Source of the DNA: Ochotona curzoniae
Taxonomy: Eukaryota > Chordata > Mammalia > Lagomorpha > Ochotonidae
Direction of reading: 5' to 3'
NCBI RefSeq assembly: GCF_017591425.1
Contig: NW_024467120.1
Location: 11,925,746-11,989,745, forward strand
DNA length: 64,000 bases
Positions 1 to 12,965 of this stretch are shown one piece after another. Positions within the stretch are counted from its first letter, which is position 1. Each line of letters starts with the position of its first letter. A model generated the notes under the pieces. It searched no databases. It worked only from the letters and a program-made list of their open reading frames with translations, and was not told the DNA's origin. The position numbers and the translations under genes were made by a program.

Positions 1-71
1 CCTCTCTTTCATTCATTCTCTCTCTGGACAATCTACCTCTCTAATAAAAATAAATATTTCTAAAAAAAAAC
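1..71 (+). mobile_element. CSINE-type SINE, 3' tail only (cut by window edge)
   Basis: The window opens in the CT-rich stretch, the TAATAAAAATAAAT tail and the final A-run that end every CSINE copy in this window. Only the tail is present, so the insertion begins outside the window. Confidence 0.75.
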
Positions 72-977
72 CAATAAGAATGTGATTTTTGAGTGACCAG
101 TAACTTCATCTAAGCAAAAGCATAGCTAAAATTGAAACCAAAAATTCAGAAAAGCAGAATCACTTTTTGCAAGCTCCCATTTCTACTGGCCCACAGTATG
201 TACTGATATTTTTATTCCTTGAGATTTTCACTGCAACGATGCACATAATCTGTTTTCTGTCTTGTGATTCCCAGCTGCTGGGTTGGCATCCTTCAGAAGG
301 TAAGAGAAGCAGTGTGTGACTCATTCCATCAAAAGGAATTGGAAAAGAAACAGAGAAATGTGCTGCTCCTCTTATACCTAAGGGCATAAAAAGAAACCAC
401 AGAATCTGATTCGTGCCTGTAAGTAATCTAGCCTATATTCCAGAAATGTAAAATTACAGTCAGCTGAACATGCACATGCACCCAGGATAGATTATGTAGT
501 GACAATGTATGGGTGTCCATAGAGGCCTAGCTCAGCCAAGACTCTTGCTGTAAAGACACCCTACAACTCGTGCCCAGGTTAATTTAATCTCTCAAATAGC
601 TGCAACGATCACCATAAAAACATAGCCCTCTTGAGGTCAAGAAAGCATCTGCTGGACCTTAGGAAGAGTAGGAATATTCTGCATCTCTTTAACCAACAAT
701 TGTGAGCGTGTGTTAACTGTAACTAGATACTTTTCAATATGCAATGGTGAACTCTTAGAATTTAAGTATGAATAATAGCAACATGTAAATCCATACTGTT
801 TTAAACCCCAGGCTGTTTACCATGTAAGAAAACCTGTAGGAAAAAAGACTGCAACACTGTTAACTCAAAAGCAACTGACTGAGTTAAACAAAAGTTTGGA
901 TAAAAATTCATTAGTGTCGGTTTAAAGACCAATGCTCTAAATGTCAGTTTAGCTGATAAGACAAAAGAATAAATATC
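72..977. other. Intergenic, no gene seen
   Basis: AT-rich sequence with no long open frame, no RNA gene motif and no repeat that I can name. Confidence 0.6.
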
Positions 978-1268
978 TGGGCCTGACCTGGTTACTAGAG
1001 TCCTTCCCTAACATGTGCCAGAATCCCATAAGGGCATTTGTTCATGTTCCCATTGCTCCATTTCCCTTCCAGCTCCCTGTTTGTAGGCTGGGAAGGCAGT
1101 GTAGGATGGGCCAAAGCATGGGAGACCCAGAAGAGGCACCTGGCTTCAGATCAGCTTTGCTCCAGCCTTTGTGGCCACTTAGGGAGTGACTCAGCTGATA
1201 CAAGTTCTTTCTGTCTCTCCTTTGCTCTGTGAGTCTGCCTTCCCAATAAAAATAAAATAAAGAAAAAT
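978..1268 (+). mobile_element. CSINE-type SINE, diverged
   Basis: The copy contains the diagnostic blocks CTTCCAGCTCCCTGTTTGTA, GGAGACCCAGAAGAGGCACC and AGGGAGTGACTCAGC, a CT-rich stretch and a CCAATAAAAATAAAATAAA tail. The tRNA-like head is badly decayed, so this is an older copy. Confidence 0.85.
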
Positions 1269-3370
1269 ATCTTAAAGTTGCTCTATGGAAGATAGCGAGC
1301 CCCAACTTAAATGTCATAAATGCACTTAATCAGAGATAAACAAATCTTTACATTAAAGGAATCTTTGAACTAGGTAGACCTTGAGATGGAAGTGGAACAA
1401 GTGGAAAGAATCTAAAAAGATAAGAAGAGAGGGATTTGAAGGTAACCAAACTGGTGAAAGAAAGAAAAAGAACTAAGTGGTGAAAGAGAAAAAGAAAGAC
1501 ATAAAGAAAGGAAAAGGAGAAAAAAAACAGCCAAAACACCAAAATATTATTTATTTGTTAGTATCAGGATACACACAAGGTCTTTATTACAAAAAGACAC
1601 AGAAGCAACAGATTTTTCAATGTCTGGAACCTAATGCAATGGGGAAGCAGTGACACTTTCCCCAAAGTTATTGATTTTGGAGAATGACAGAATTTATAAA
1701 TTAGGACAGAAAAAAACTAGAGTTAAAAAACTGTTTACAAACCAATGAGTAAAGAAGTAAATACGAGAAATGTGAAAATAAAAGTTGCTAAGATTTCTTT
1801 ACACATTAACTTGCAGGTATTTGACCCGGTGGTTGGGCTGCCAACATCCTAGATTGGGATACTAGAATTCAAAGCTCAACTTCACAGTAAATTATATCTT
1901 TGCAAATATACACCCTAGGAGGCTTCCCGACATCTGACAGACTCAGATCGAAGTCATGGGTTCAGTTACCACCGTTGAGAACCGAAAGATTGGAGCCTTC
2001 TTCTCTCTTCCTCTCTCTTTTACTCTGTCTCTCCTCTCTACTCCTCTCCCCTCCCTCCAGCTCAAACACACGCACACATAAACATATTTAGAAAAAGTAG
2101 TTGTGAGAACCAAACCTCCATGAAAAACCATTAGTATACCCTACCACCTCCAATTAAAAGGTTTCAGGAAATGAAGAAGGGAGACATAAATGACTTCAGA
2201 TTGGTCGCGAAAAATCAATTGTCTCAAACATAAATCTCACATACATAACCCTCCAGCAGGTGAGACACAATGCAAATGTTTTTCAAACTTTGCATGAAAA
2301 CAAGTATTTTGTCTCTTGCACTAATACTACATTGGTATTTAACATCACTTGTATAGTAATTAGAAAACACAGAGGAAGATGTAAACAACCTCAATTCCGT
2401 TGAATCTAAGGACAAGTCAAGGCACAGGGAGAGGATTGCAAATTGACGCAAACCACAACAAACCTGGAAGGGCATTGCTGAATGATGAGCTTATTTGCTT
2501 TTCTTGCACTGCTAAGGACTTGTGAATCACATAGTTCAAAATGGACCTAAAATAGAAGTACATGATTTTTGCTTCTTAAAGTCTGAAAAGAACTAGAAAG
2601 AGTGTAAGGAACTTCGGCCATTTTCCAAGTGATAAAAGAGATGGGGAGCAGAAAATGGCAAGGAATTAAGACATCTAAGAATGAACCCTGTAATGTGCTG
2701 ACAATAAAAGGTCATTGATGGTTTTTTCACTTTTCCAAGTCACAATCTTCTTAACTTTATGAAGTTTATCTATACTTAGTCCTTGTTTTATAACCTTACC
2801 CAAATCAGACAATTACAGATGTGCTTTGTAAATCTTAAGGCAGTAAACAGGCATTTTTAAATCCACTTTCTACATGCATAAATCTCTTCCGTATCACTCT
2901 TCATCCAAAGCCTACCTCTTTCACCACTGGACACTAAAACCTTCCTATGTCTGCTGCTTTATCTTTCCCACTCTGTAGCTAAATGTGCTATTTTCAAAAA
3001 GATTGAGTACTATTACAGACGCGTCTGTTTGTTCAGATCTTCTTATCCAAATCTCACAAAAAGGTTTTTATAAATTTCTCTAGAAAGAAGAAATAATGAC
3101 ATTCAGATGCAGTTTCGAAAACACTGAACTTCTGCTGGTGGTTCCCCAATTCTCCCAGAGATACAAATAGGATGAGAAGTGCAACAAATCATTACTCATT
3201 AAGAAGTAACCCAGAACTGAGGTGAAGACACATTTCAACCTGCAGTCACGGCATCTGGGCTCTCTGGACCAGTAGCTCGTGACAAATCTTGGGCTGTGTA
3301 CTATATGGACAGTCTTACATTTATACACACAGAATATGTGTAACACAATCAGAAGACAATAACATTGAAA
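1269..3370. other. Intergenic, low-complexity CT block, no gene seen
   Basis: AT-rich DNA. A CT-rich low-complexity run followed by a short CA-rich patch lies at about 1998-2085, and a purine-rich (GAAA) run at about 1440-1530. No coding region is supported. Confidence 0.6.
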
Positions 3371-3650
3371 TAGTGAGGTGTGCATTGTGGTGCAGTAGGG
3401 GAGTTGCTGCTTGGGATGCCACCGCAGCATTTTGAGGTGCATGGTTCCAGTCCAGGCTGCTTTGCTTCAGGAAACAGACCACACAGTGAATACTTGGGTT
3501 TCCACCCACATACGAGACTCGGCGGATTCCTGGTATGGGACTTCATCCAGTCCTAGCCATGCCTGAAGCAGGCACTTGAGGATTAAACCAATGGATGCTT
3601 AAGATCTGTCTCTCCTTACCTCTACATCTCAACCAGAAAGTAGCAGTTCT
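3371..3650 (+). mobile_element. Old SINE related to lagomorph CSINE2
   Basis: The head GTGGTGCAGTAGGGGAGTTG followed by CTGCTTGGGATGCC and a later TCCTGGTATGGGACTTC block fits the older lagomorph CSINE2 consensus as I remember it. It is heavily mutated and ends near TCTCTCCTTACCTCTACATC. Confidence 0.6.
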
Positions 3651-4914
3651 ATAATGAATGGCAGTATGCAAAGGAACTATGAAAAGTTCATGAAAAATTT
3701 GACCCATGTTTAACTGGCGAGAAATCTCTTGAAATCCACATAAGGTTTACTTGACAGGAATTTGAAGACATGTGTATGAACTTAACACCAAATAAAGTCC
3801 AGTATCATGTTTAGCAATCAATGTCAGGTTTAAGGACTCGAATAAGTGTAAACTTTATTTCAGAAAAATGCAATGACCATGAGAATGAGTTATTCATAAG
3901 TCACAAATGTGCTGAAAACCACTATGATCAGCAGCTTGTACTCCTAAGAAATGTTCAAATGTACTGAACAGGTGACACTTCCTCAATCCCCAGCAACTGT
4001 CACAACCCGCAAATCGTCAGGATTTATACTAAAATTCTTTCCACTTTCCCTAAACATAATCCAAAAAAGGCTCTTTCAAAGCCACAGCCTTTCGAACTAT
4101 GTCAGCTTCCCGATAAAGCTGTGCTTTGTTGCGCCCTCATTCACTAGGCCTGGAGCCCTGGCTGCCAAGAGGAAGCAAAGTGAGAACCTAAACTGCAATT
4201 TACACTTATACCTTAAGAGCAAAGAAGCTTTATGTAAATTTAGGCGGCACGGCGATCCAAAGATAATTTAAGAGTACAAGGCGGGAAAGGGGAAGAGGAG
4301 GGAGACTGCAGCAATGGGAGGAGCAGTCTGCTGCGGCTTGGTATACGGTTTTAGCCAGTCCGATTGGTGTAGTAGCATTTTTTCTGAACTCAAGCAAACA
4401 AGTCAAGGCGAGTTCTGATTGGTGAAATCCAAAAACCCCTGCCAACCCAATCAGCAAGGTCCAGTCGGTAACGCCTCCCGCCAACCGACTTTATTTCCAG
4501 CAATTGCAGACAAAAGCCGGGGATAGTAAATGAAAGTTATAAAGTGTATGAAACCAGATTAACAGTTTGTCTCCTGCACGATGCCAACTACGCCACTCAG
4601 CGAGCGTTCTTGTGGGAGGGAAAGATCTGTTAAGAGTATCAGGTCTCAACTAAAATGGGAGACACCTTGTCACAGAAGGGTGGCTATCGCCAATGGACAG
4701 TTACCAGCCTTTCTAGCTAGGGAGGACTAACGTGCAGTTTTTGCAAGTCAGCCAGATCGCTAATAGAAGGCGCATGCGCCTAGAGCTAAGTGCAAAAAAA
4801 AAAAAAAAAAAAAAGCAGCTAGCCAATAAAACGCAGAGCGCCGGTTTCAAAAAAAATTAAAAATGCTTACTCAAGTTCAGTTTCATCCAGGCACAACGAT
4901 GGCTCAGCCCTTTT
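3651..4914. other. Intergenic, CCAAT-rich GC segment, no gene seen
   Basis: Positions about 4360-4480 carry three CCAAT boxes (ATTGG at 4361, ATTGG at 4418 and CCAAT at 4447), followed by GCCTCCCGCCAACC. This is a promoter-like grammar with no histone coding region next to it. A 21-base A-run lies at 4794-4814, and another CCAAT follows at about 4822. No gene is supported. Confidence 0.5.
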
Positions 4915-4931
4915 CAATGATAGCTCTGGGT

Positions 4932-4947
4932 GGCTCTGAAAAGAGCC
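4932..4947 (-). terminator. Histone mRNA 3' stem-loop of the H1 gene, with HDE
   Basis: Read on the minus strand this is the 16-base histone stem-loop GGCTCTTTTCAGAGCC, the binding site for SLBP. It begins 40 bases after the H1 stop codon. A U7-complementary purine-rich element with core CAGAGCT lies beyond it at about 4915-4930. Together they direct cleavage without polyadenylation. Confidence 0.95.
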
Positions 4948-4986
4948 TTTTGAGATTTTTGAAGCAGAACGCTCCGGACAGAAAGT

Positions 4987-5649
4987 TTACTTCTTCTTGG
5001 GGGCAGCCTTCTTCGCCTTCGCAACCTTCGGCTTGGTCGGCTTGGGCTTAGAGGCCTTGGGCTTTGCAGCTTTGGCCTTTGCGGGGCTCTTCGCAGCTTT
5101 CTTGGGTTTGGCCGCTTTCACCTTCTTGGGACTCTTGGCCACCTTCTTGGCACCAGCAGCAGCTGCCGGCTTCTTCGCCTTCTTCGGGGTCTTTTTGGCA
5201 CTCTTCTTAGGGGTGGCAGTTCCGGTCTTCTTGGGCTTCTTGGCGGAGACTGCAGCTTTCTTGGGTTTGGCCGCGCCCGCCTTCTTAGGCTTGGGCTTGG
5301 CTTCCCCGGAAGCCGCCTTCTTGTTGAGCTTGAAGGAGCCGGAGGCGCCGGTGCCCTTGGTCTGGACCAGGGTGCCCTTGCTCACCAGGCTCTTGAGCCC
5401 CAGCTTGATGCGGCTGTTGTTCTTCTCCACATCGTAGCCGGCGGCCGCCAGCGCCTTCTTGAGCGCGGCCAGGGAGACCCCGCTGCGCTCTTTGGAGGCG
5501 GCCACAGCCTTGGTGATGAGCTCGGACACCGGGGGCCCCGACGCCTTGCGCTTGCCAGCAGCTGCGCCCGCCTTCTTCACCTTCTTCTTCACAGGTGTCT
5601 TCTCCGCAGGTGCGGGAGCAGCAGGAGCAACAGGAGCGGTTTCCGACAT
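4987..5649 (-). CDS. H1-3: Linker histone H1, H1.3-like
   Basis: A 220-residue somatic linker histone that binds nucleosome entry/exit DNA and compacts chromatin. The short N-terminal tail ([20 protein letters not shown]) leads into a winged-helix globular domain at about residues 37-110, starting [21 protein letters not shown] long Lys/Ala/Pro-rich tail follows, with several TPKK and SPKK cyclin-dependent kinase sites, ending [10 protein letters not shown]. The GKRKASGPP linker and the last residues resemble H1.3 more than H1.2 or H1.4 as I remember them. Its place just left of an H4 matches human H1-3. The start is the first ATG after the TATA box, and the gene is intronless. Assignment to H1.4 remains possible. 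Confidence 0.95.
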   Translation of the reverse strand: MSETAPVAPAAPAPAEKTPVKKKVKKAGAAAGKRKASGPPVSELITKAVAASKERSGVSLAALKKALAAAGYDVEKNNSRIKLGLKSLVSKGTLVQTKGTGASGSFKLNKKAASGEAKPKPKKAGAAKPKKAAVSAKKPKKTGTATPKKSAKKTPKKAKKPAAAAGAKKVAKSPKKVKAAKPKKAAKSPAKAKAAKPKASKPKPTKPKVAKAKKAAPKKK

Positions 5650-5725
5650 TTTTCTATTTTGCCAGGAAATCCAAAAGTAAGCAGAGCCTATCGGAGCGGC
5701 GTGTCTCCTGCGCCGGCGGCAGGGG

Positions 5726-5818
5726 TTTATATAGACACAAGCTGAATGGTGATTGGTTCCCTGCTCCTGCGCCGAGCTCTGCTGAAGGACTCCTGGGCAC
5801 TGCCTTGTGGCTGTGTTT
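5726..5818 (-). promoter_or_regulatory. H1 promoter: TATA, CCAAT and H1 box
   Basis: On the minus strand a TATATAAA box lies at 5726-5733, a CCAAT box at 5752-5756 and the H1-specific AAACACA box at 5812-5818. The spacing to the H1 ATG at 5649 is typical of replication-dependent H1 genes, where the AAACACA box gives S-phase activation. Confidence 0.85.
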
Positions 5819-5849
5819 GTTGCCCCTTAAAAAAGGATAAAAATATAAG

Positions 5850-8800
5850 AAACATGGGCACGAAAACATTGGGGATTCAGGGGAAACGGATCCAGGAGTC
5901 CTCGGGCTTCGTTTCTGCTAGATTTTCTATAGTTACTTTCAAATCCGACTCCCCGAAACTTTCCTAAATCCCCCAACTGTCTTTCAAAGTTCGGTCAAAT
6001 TGAGACAACTTTCAGGTTTTCCTTAAAAATACTGCTTCTTTGTTTATCCTTTGCGAGAATTTCTTTCAGGGCATTGTTCAGCGACTTCTTATCTTCTGAA
6101 CTTTGCAGACACGAAAGAATATTGATTCGGATGAATAGGGAAAATCAGTTTTTTCGCGGAGGCAATAACACAGTCTCTCTCACGAGCTATTTACACCAAC
6201 CTCTAGGAATTGGCACTAGGGCAGAAAGTTCTACTTACAGGAACGATCAATATTTCAGGTTATTTTCATCTTTTTATTTAAAAAAAATATATTTAAAATA
6301 CTAATGTGTGAACTGGACTTCATCCCCATCCTTTTCTGATTTGAAATACTGTGGTAAAGATGGGATGAGGCTGCTTCATTTGTCTCCCACGTAAACAGGT
6401 CTGCACAGTTTTTAAGGTCTAGAATGAGTTTTCAATATCGAACACCACCTCTCTTACCAACAAAAACAAAAACAAAAAAAAAAGGGAAGAAGAAGAAGGA
6501 AGAAAGAAACGACAGGAAGTAATACAATGGAAGATCCACTGCAATTTCTCAGATATGGGCTGGCACACTGAAGAAGCACACGTCTTCCTGTTCCATATTT
6601 TCAAATTGGAAACTATTGAATTATGCCCTCTCCATCACATTCCCTTTCCTTGTTTCACCTGGTAACTTTGTGTACATTGTCCATATTTGGAATTTTTACT
6701 TAAAAGGCAGACTTTAGCATTCCAAGTGTGCACACAGAATTGGAAAGAAAAGGCTTCTCACTGAGATTATCATGTAAATGTAATAAGTTTCTCTGATATT
6801 TTCACCAAAGGCTATGAATTAGGTGTCACAACACAAAGTATTTAGCTGAATATACCCACCCAGAGAACTAAACAAAGCAGAACTTAAGTGACTGGTTTCA
6901 TTTAGCAAGCCTCTTGTTTTGTTGCATAGCTGAGTACAAAGAAATAATATCCCTAATAAGCAATCAGGAAATGAAAAGAAAACCACACATTTGCTAGCAT
7001 AAACCAGCAGCAAAAGTATTTTGAAGTTACATTCCTTCCACTGAATGCTACTGCCAAAAATGCACTCCCAAGTACATCCAATCAAGAAAAGGAGATTTTT
7101 GTAAATCTGATAGTATTAGCAGTTTTAAAAAGGTCACCTGTCTGCATTGAATTAATCACATAGAAATCACTTGGCTCAAGAACTTCTATGACTTCAAACC
7201 ATGCTGTCTACTGATCACGAAACAGATAGATTTTAACATTAAACATGCAACATTCAGGGATTTCTCCCCAAGGGAGCATGTGTCACCCGAACCATCTCTG
7301 TCACCAGCATTGGCACACAAAATCAAGCAGGCCCTTTTCAGTTTTAGTCTCACAGCTTTACACTCGCCAAAAAAAATAAATAAATAACTACATAGATACA
7401 TTTAAAAAGTACCATGAAAACTCACATTCCATACCCAACTGTGGGTAATATCATAGTAATAATTGGACAGTAATTGTAGCAGGGGCTCACCAAGTTACAT
7501 TTGCAACTTAGTTACGTAGTACATTCTTGACTACTTAGAGCTTGAATGAGTAAAAAGGTACTAGAGACCCAGGTCCATGGATAATCAGCACCTCCTAGAG
7601 TTCAATAACTCAGTTCTCCTTCACCAGTAAAATTCTCCTGCACATGTTTAGAGGTAAGTTGTTTCATAACGCATAATGCTACTATTACACCTCTTTCCCC
7701 ATAGTCACATGAACTATGTCCAGAAAGGCTGATTCAAACTCAGTGAAGAAAAACTCAACCTGTTGCTAGTTGGCTGTCAAAAAACTTGTATTCATTACAA
7801 ATGAATCCAAAATGTATGCATAAGCAAACCTGAAATAAATTATCTACACTACACTAAATCCCACACCATTTATTTTACAGAAGTGAAAAATAGACGGGAA
7901 AAATGTAATTAGATATTTGCTGACTATATTATGGCTAACTTATGACCTAATGCTTCATTTTGTGTCATTTATGTTCCATTTTGTGTTTGCTACCAAATAG
8001 TAAAGGAGGACGGGAGACATTGTCGCTGCGCAGTAAGGACATCCCACGAGAATTTCGCTCAAGCATTCACTTGTGGCATGGCCCTGGCCATTCACCTCTA
8101 AGCACACCTCTGCTATTTTCATTTTATTTCCTTAAAAGGACATGACTGCTTGCAGACTTCCAAGTTCGTTTTGACATGACTGTTTAGTATCTGCCAGACT
8201 CAGAAGTTGGCAGAGTTGTTGTTTTGCTCCAAAAACAATCACACACCTCAATTCCTGGAGATCTCAATCTTCAAGCATCCCCCTAAACTTCTCCAATCTT
8301 GACTGGGGTCTCCTCGCAAGAAAACCCCTGTCAAAGCACAGTCCATTAGAGGCTTCGCCAAGGACAGAAGTATGCTGTGTCTGTGGGGCCTAAGAGCCAA
8401 CATCCACCCGTGTCTATGAAGCACATTTAGGTGCTTGAGTGACTAGAGAAACATACTTTAGATCTTTAACGATTGACATGTAAGCAAGCAATTGTGTAAA
8501 ACAGCTAATATAGACAGGATGGATGGAACATATGACAATCTGTGAAAAACCTTTTATTTGCAACGATTTGTAGTTTGCAGTGGAACATAAATGAGTGAAT
8601 GATGCTTATGCCTCTATGCCTAAAGATAAACCAGCCTAATTCAAATCCCAAGTCGACTCTGAGTCCAAGAAATGAACTACAGATAAACACCAGCAAAAAA
8701 GGGACCATCAGGATTATCTATGTAAAACACATGGGGCACTTCTGTGAATGCATGGGATCCACTAAAAAGAGCAACCCATGATCTATGTATAAAGGATGGC

Positions 8801-9480
8801 TTCACTGGTTTCATTTCTACACCATAAAGTGACCAGGCAATTTCTGTTGGTAGCCTCAATTTTCAGTTCCTGAGATTTCATTAACCCTTTCCTGGTAGGG
8901 AAGCCATGAGAAGTCAAAGCATAGAGTCAGGCCCAGCAACGCCTCTCATTAGGAAGGATTCAGTGTCCAAGGTCAGGACATCTCACCTCGCAACGCAGAC
9001 AACACTGATAGCACTGTATGAGTTGGGGGATAAGGTAATTAACATTGGCTTTCCTTCCTAGAGCTTCCTTTATGAAGAATGCTGAAAGTGAGGCGCACGC
9101 ATGAGCGTCTGTCAAACGTAGTGGTTCGTGACCACTCAAATTTAATAATGAATACGAGTGGATTGTTCCAAACCAGAGTAACCTTTACACTTATCCAAGG
9201 TATGTCTCCCTAAAATTTTTCTTTATTCTGACCTCTGTCCTTTCTGCAGGCAAACGTAACATTATTTTCTCTTCTGTGCAAATTGCCAGACTGGGAGGAT
9301 ACCAGTACATCAACTTCCTGGGTACTCACAGGCGGGGAATGGGAGACAGAAAACAGCCAAGTGAACAAAGGACTCAAGCAGCAAGCGGCACTAGTTCACG
9401 TTCCCTCACCAGTCCTTCCCTCTGCCTCCCTTGGCAGGAGGCGGGGACAGCGGCGGAGGCGGGAGGCGGGGAGGCGGAGA
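5850..9480. other. Intergenic between H1 and H4, no gene seen
   Basis: Mostly AT-rich DNA with short A-rich and GAA-rich runs (about 6465-6510). I see no histone stem-loop, tRNA or convincing open frame. Confidence 0.6.
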
Positions 9481-9510
9481 CAGACCTCTCGTTCCCGCCC
9501 TCGCCTAATC

Positions 9511-9544
9511 GGTTTCCAAAAAGGTCCGCCGCGTTGCTATATAA
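9511..9544 (+). promoter_or_regulatory. H4 promoter: H4 subtype element and TATA
   Basis: GGTTTCCAAAAAGGTCCG at 9511-9528 is the H4 site II element, bound by HiNF-P in known H4 genes. It is followed by TATATAA at 9538-9544. GC-rich Sp1-like boxes (GGCGGGG) lie just upstream at about 9430-9475. Confidence 0.9.
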
Positions 9545-9584
9545 GGGCCTACAGCGACCAGAAGAACGCTGTGCAGGTTCTTAA

Positions 9585-9902
<318 letters not shown>

Positions 9903-9934
9903 GCTCCCTTATTTGCACAATGTGGCTCATCAAA

Positions 9935-9950
9935 GGCCCTTTTCAGGGCC
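9935..9950 (+). terminator. Histone mRNA 3' stem-loop of the first H4 gene, with HDE
   Basis: GGCCCTTTTCAGGGCC is the standard six-pair, four-base-loop histone element, beginning 33 bases after the stop. A candidate HDE, CAAGAAGTGCTGTTT, lies at about 9964-9978. Confidence 0.95.
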
Positions 9951-9979
9951 ACCCAGTTGATCACAAGAAGTGCTGTTTA

Positions 9980-10960
9980 CACGACTCGTGGGAGGTAACA
10001 TTGTGTATTTTAGTTTGGTGGGCCGCCTTACACTTAGTTTTGAAAGTGCAACATTGTAGGTTTACAACCAAGATGGCGATTTTCGGGGCTGAACAAAGGG
10101 GAGGCTGTGGTTCCGGCAGGAGTGGAACTGCGCTACACAAAGCTACATTGCTTTTGTGTTTGAATTCTCAGGTTTCTTGGGATATCTTTGCTGAAGTAAA
10201 CTTGCTAACTTTTGAGAAAAACCGGTGCTGCCATGTTAGGGGTTAGTACAGATGGCACCATTAGCTACAACAATCGGCTGCATAGTCATTGCAAGTCTGA
10301 GGGTCTGTTAAGCGTCAGCCATGCGCACATTATGTGAAGTTTTTCTCAATTTGAAACGCTATAGCCAAGTTTGAAGAGTAGGGAGACTGTAGACTATGGT
10401 TTAACTTCTCAACGTCTTTGGTTAATTCTTTTGATGGCAAATCTCTCCAGAGGCTTCCCTTAATATGTTTGATCATCTTGAGAGAATCCCTACTCAAATT
10501 CCTCGGCCTATCAAACAAGGGAGGAACTGAAACTATTCATGTTGACCAATAGCATAATTGAAAATTTTACTATTCTCATTTAAATCTTTCCTACCTGCCC
10601 AATTCAGAATTTACAGCCATTTCTAGCCTAAACCCCATGCTCAGTCTGGCCCTTTCATTTCCTTTTATGATTTTTCTTATTGATTCACTCTTGGATTTCT
10701 GTCACAGTTGTTCTCAGAGTGTGGTATCAGTGGTGACCCATAACCCAGGCACCAACAAAACACGAGCCACCTATCTGCATTTCTATGCATCTTCATTCAC
10801 CTATCATGAGCAAAGAGTAAGCCTGTTCTGCCTTGTCACTGTAACACCAAAGCCTGAACCAGGACCTCACCCAGTAGGAGCTCAGGGCATCTGAAGGAAT
10901 ATTAACTAAACTTACAAAAAATGTATGTTAAAAAAAAAATCACAGGTAGACACTACAGTT
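9980..10960. other. Intergenic, no gene seen
   Basis: No supported coding region or named repeat. The sequence changes from moderate GC near the H4 gene to AT-rich. Confidence 0.6.
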
Positions 10961-10964
10961 AGTC

Positions 10965-11310
10965 TGTGATGCTTCCATCCTGTATGGGTGGCGGTGTCCC
11001 TACAGCCACCCAAGCAGGTGTCAGAGTCCTGGTTGCTTCATTTCTGTTTTGTTTTCAGTTTTGTTTGTTTGTTTGTTTGTATTCTTTTTTTCTGTGCTCA
11101 TTTCTGTTCCAGTTCCCTGCAAGTGTGAAAACAGCATAGGATGGCTTAAAGTGCTTAGGCCCCTGCAGCCTTGTGGAAACCTGGAAAAAGGTCCTAGCTT
11201 TTGGCTTGGACTGGACCACCCAAGTCATTGGGGAGTGAGTCAGCAAATGAAACACCTCTCTGATTTGTTTCTGCAATCTAGCTTTCCTCATTACAATAGA
11301 GTCTATCTTC
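10965..11310 (+). mobile_element. CSINE-type SINE, diverged, with internal GTTT run
   Basis: The recognisable CSINE order is present: CCAGTTCCCTGCAAGTG, AGGATGGCTTAAAGTGCTTAGG, TTGGGGAGTGAGTCAGC and a CT-rich end. A GTTT microsatellite at about 11057-11080 interrupts the head. Confidence 0.7.
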
Positions 11311-12638
11311 ATTGCAATAGTTTGAATGTTAATAATGATGTCTGCTTCTTACAATCACTTTGAGGAGTCTTAATTTGTGCACAAAAATTGTTACTTAGAG
11401 AAAAGTCAACTCTAGAATTTTCTTAAAATTGTGAAGTAAGGTGACATGAGAAGAGAAACATAAAGACTGCTTTCCTCAAAGGCTATGATATTGATTGGAG
11501 GGAGAGAGACCCTCCCACCTTCCTGTTACACTTCTACCAGGTTCTTTTTTCCATACATAAGGGAATTCAAGAGGGAAATGTAGTCAAAGGAGAACAAGAA
11601 AGCACAAGGAACCCACACACTCAGAGTGTACAGAAATGCAAGGAGAAAATAAAAGCTGCAAACTACAAAATGTAGCATTGAAATCAAAATGGAGTAAACA
11701 TGCTTCACTGTTAACTGCAATATTGTTCTCTTTTATCACTCCTGCTTTACTTGCTTGACTGTAAAACTGTGTGGGACTGTGTGGGCTCACAGGCCAAGCT
11801 ACCTGTGTGGCCTTCAGCACAGATACTTTTCAGTTCTCAGGAATCAAGACCCCAGTCTGGTTGTTTCACAGTTGCCTCCAAGGCCTGAGTCTGGTTATCT
11901 TAACTACTGGACCAGAAAGAAGACAGGCACAGGCTGTCCAGCCACAACAAACTATTGTAAACTGCCCTATAAAATCCCTGTAAACTCAGGGCCACACTCT
12001 AGTAAGGAACGTTGGTGAGTATATCATTCTGTTTCAGCGGTCATGTGGATGCAACAAAAATCGGAAACTGTTCTGGATGTATATTGAAGAAAGGTGGAGT
12101 TTGGAGAGGAGCTTTAGCACACTTGGTAATTTCAGAGACTGTCATGCTTCTGATACACTTGTGTCTTAGAGCATGTGTTGAAGCCTAGTAATTTTCATGG
12201 CATCTGGTGCTTGATTGGAAAGTGGGCTCAGGTGCTTGATGGGATGTGGATTGGAATTGCATGGAAGGGGCTAGGGTTTGAGCAGTGCCTGCTTGGCACA
12301 TTCAGTGCTGTTGGCTATCTCCCTGCCTCCATCACTCATGCCACCTGTGTTCAATGTTTCTTCCTAAAATAAGTTTCTAAGGAAGAATTTTCAGATTTCT
12401 CTTTCAGAAATATGGTGGGTATTGTGATGCATTTATTTCTGTCTCTATTCTGTTTCTCTTTGTGAATAACTTAGGTGGAATTTGCAGTGTTTTCTGCTTT
12501 GGTTCCCCTGGGACAGGAAAAGAACAAGAATTCAGTCACCAAATCTCTTACAATCTGGAATTTATGGAACTCTTGAAGGCAAGGATTAGGCCTCAGAGGA
12601 ATGGAAAATTAAGATGCCCATTTTTATTGGATGATTAT
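11311..12638. other. Intergenic, no gene seen
   Basis: The sequence is AT-rich. No RNA gene or convincing open frame was found. A diverged older SINE may lie at about 12110-12400, but I cannot define it. Confidence 0.5.
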
Positions 12639-12904
12639 TATTTTTTAAAGATTTTATTTATTTTTTCATTGGAAAGTCAGATAGATATACAGATATTCTG
12701 CCTGATGACTCACTCCCCAAGTGAGCGCAAGGGCCGATGCTATGCCGATCTGAAGCCAGAAGCCAGAATCCAGGAACTTCCTCCAGGACACAGGCAGGGA
12801 GCTGGATGGGAAGTGGAGCTGCCTGCATTAGAACCCGTGTCCATATGGGATCCCAGCAACTTCAAGGTGAGGACTTTAGCCGCTACGACAAGCCACCAGG
12901 CCTT
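12639..12904 (-). mobile_element. CSINE-type SINE, fairly intact
   Basis: Reverse orientation: TTTTTTAAAGATTTTATTTA (tail), then GACTCACTCCCCAAGTGAGC, GCAGGGAGCTGGATGGGAAG and CATATGGGATCCCAGC towards the head. A short direct repeat TGATTAT flanks it (about 12629 and 12908), fitting a target-site duplication. Confidence 0.9.
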
Positions 12905-12965
12905 TGAGTGATTATGTTACTAGAGACAGCAGCTAGAAGGTTCTGTGTGCAAGAAAGAGTTCACA

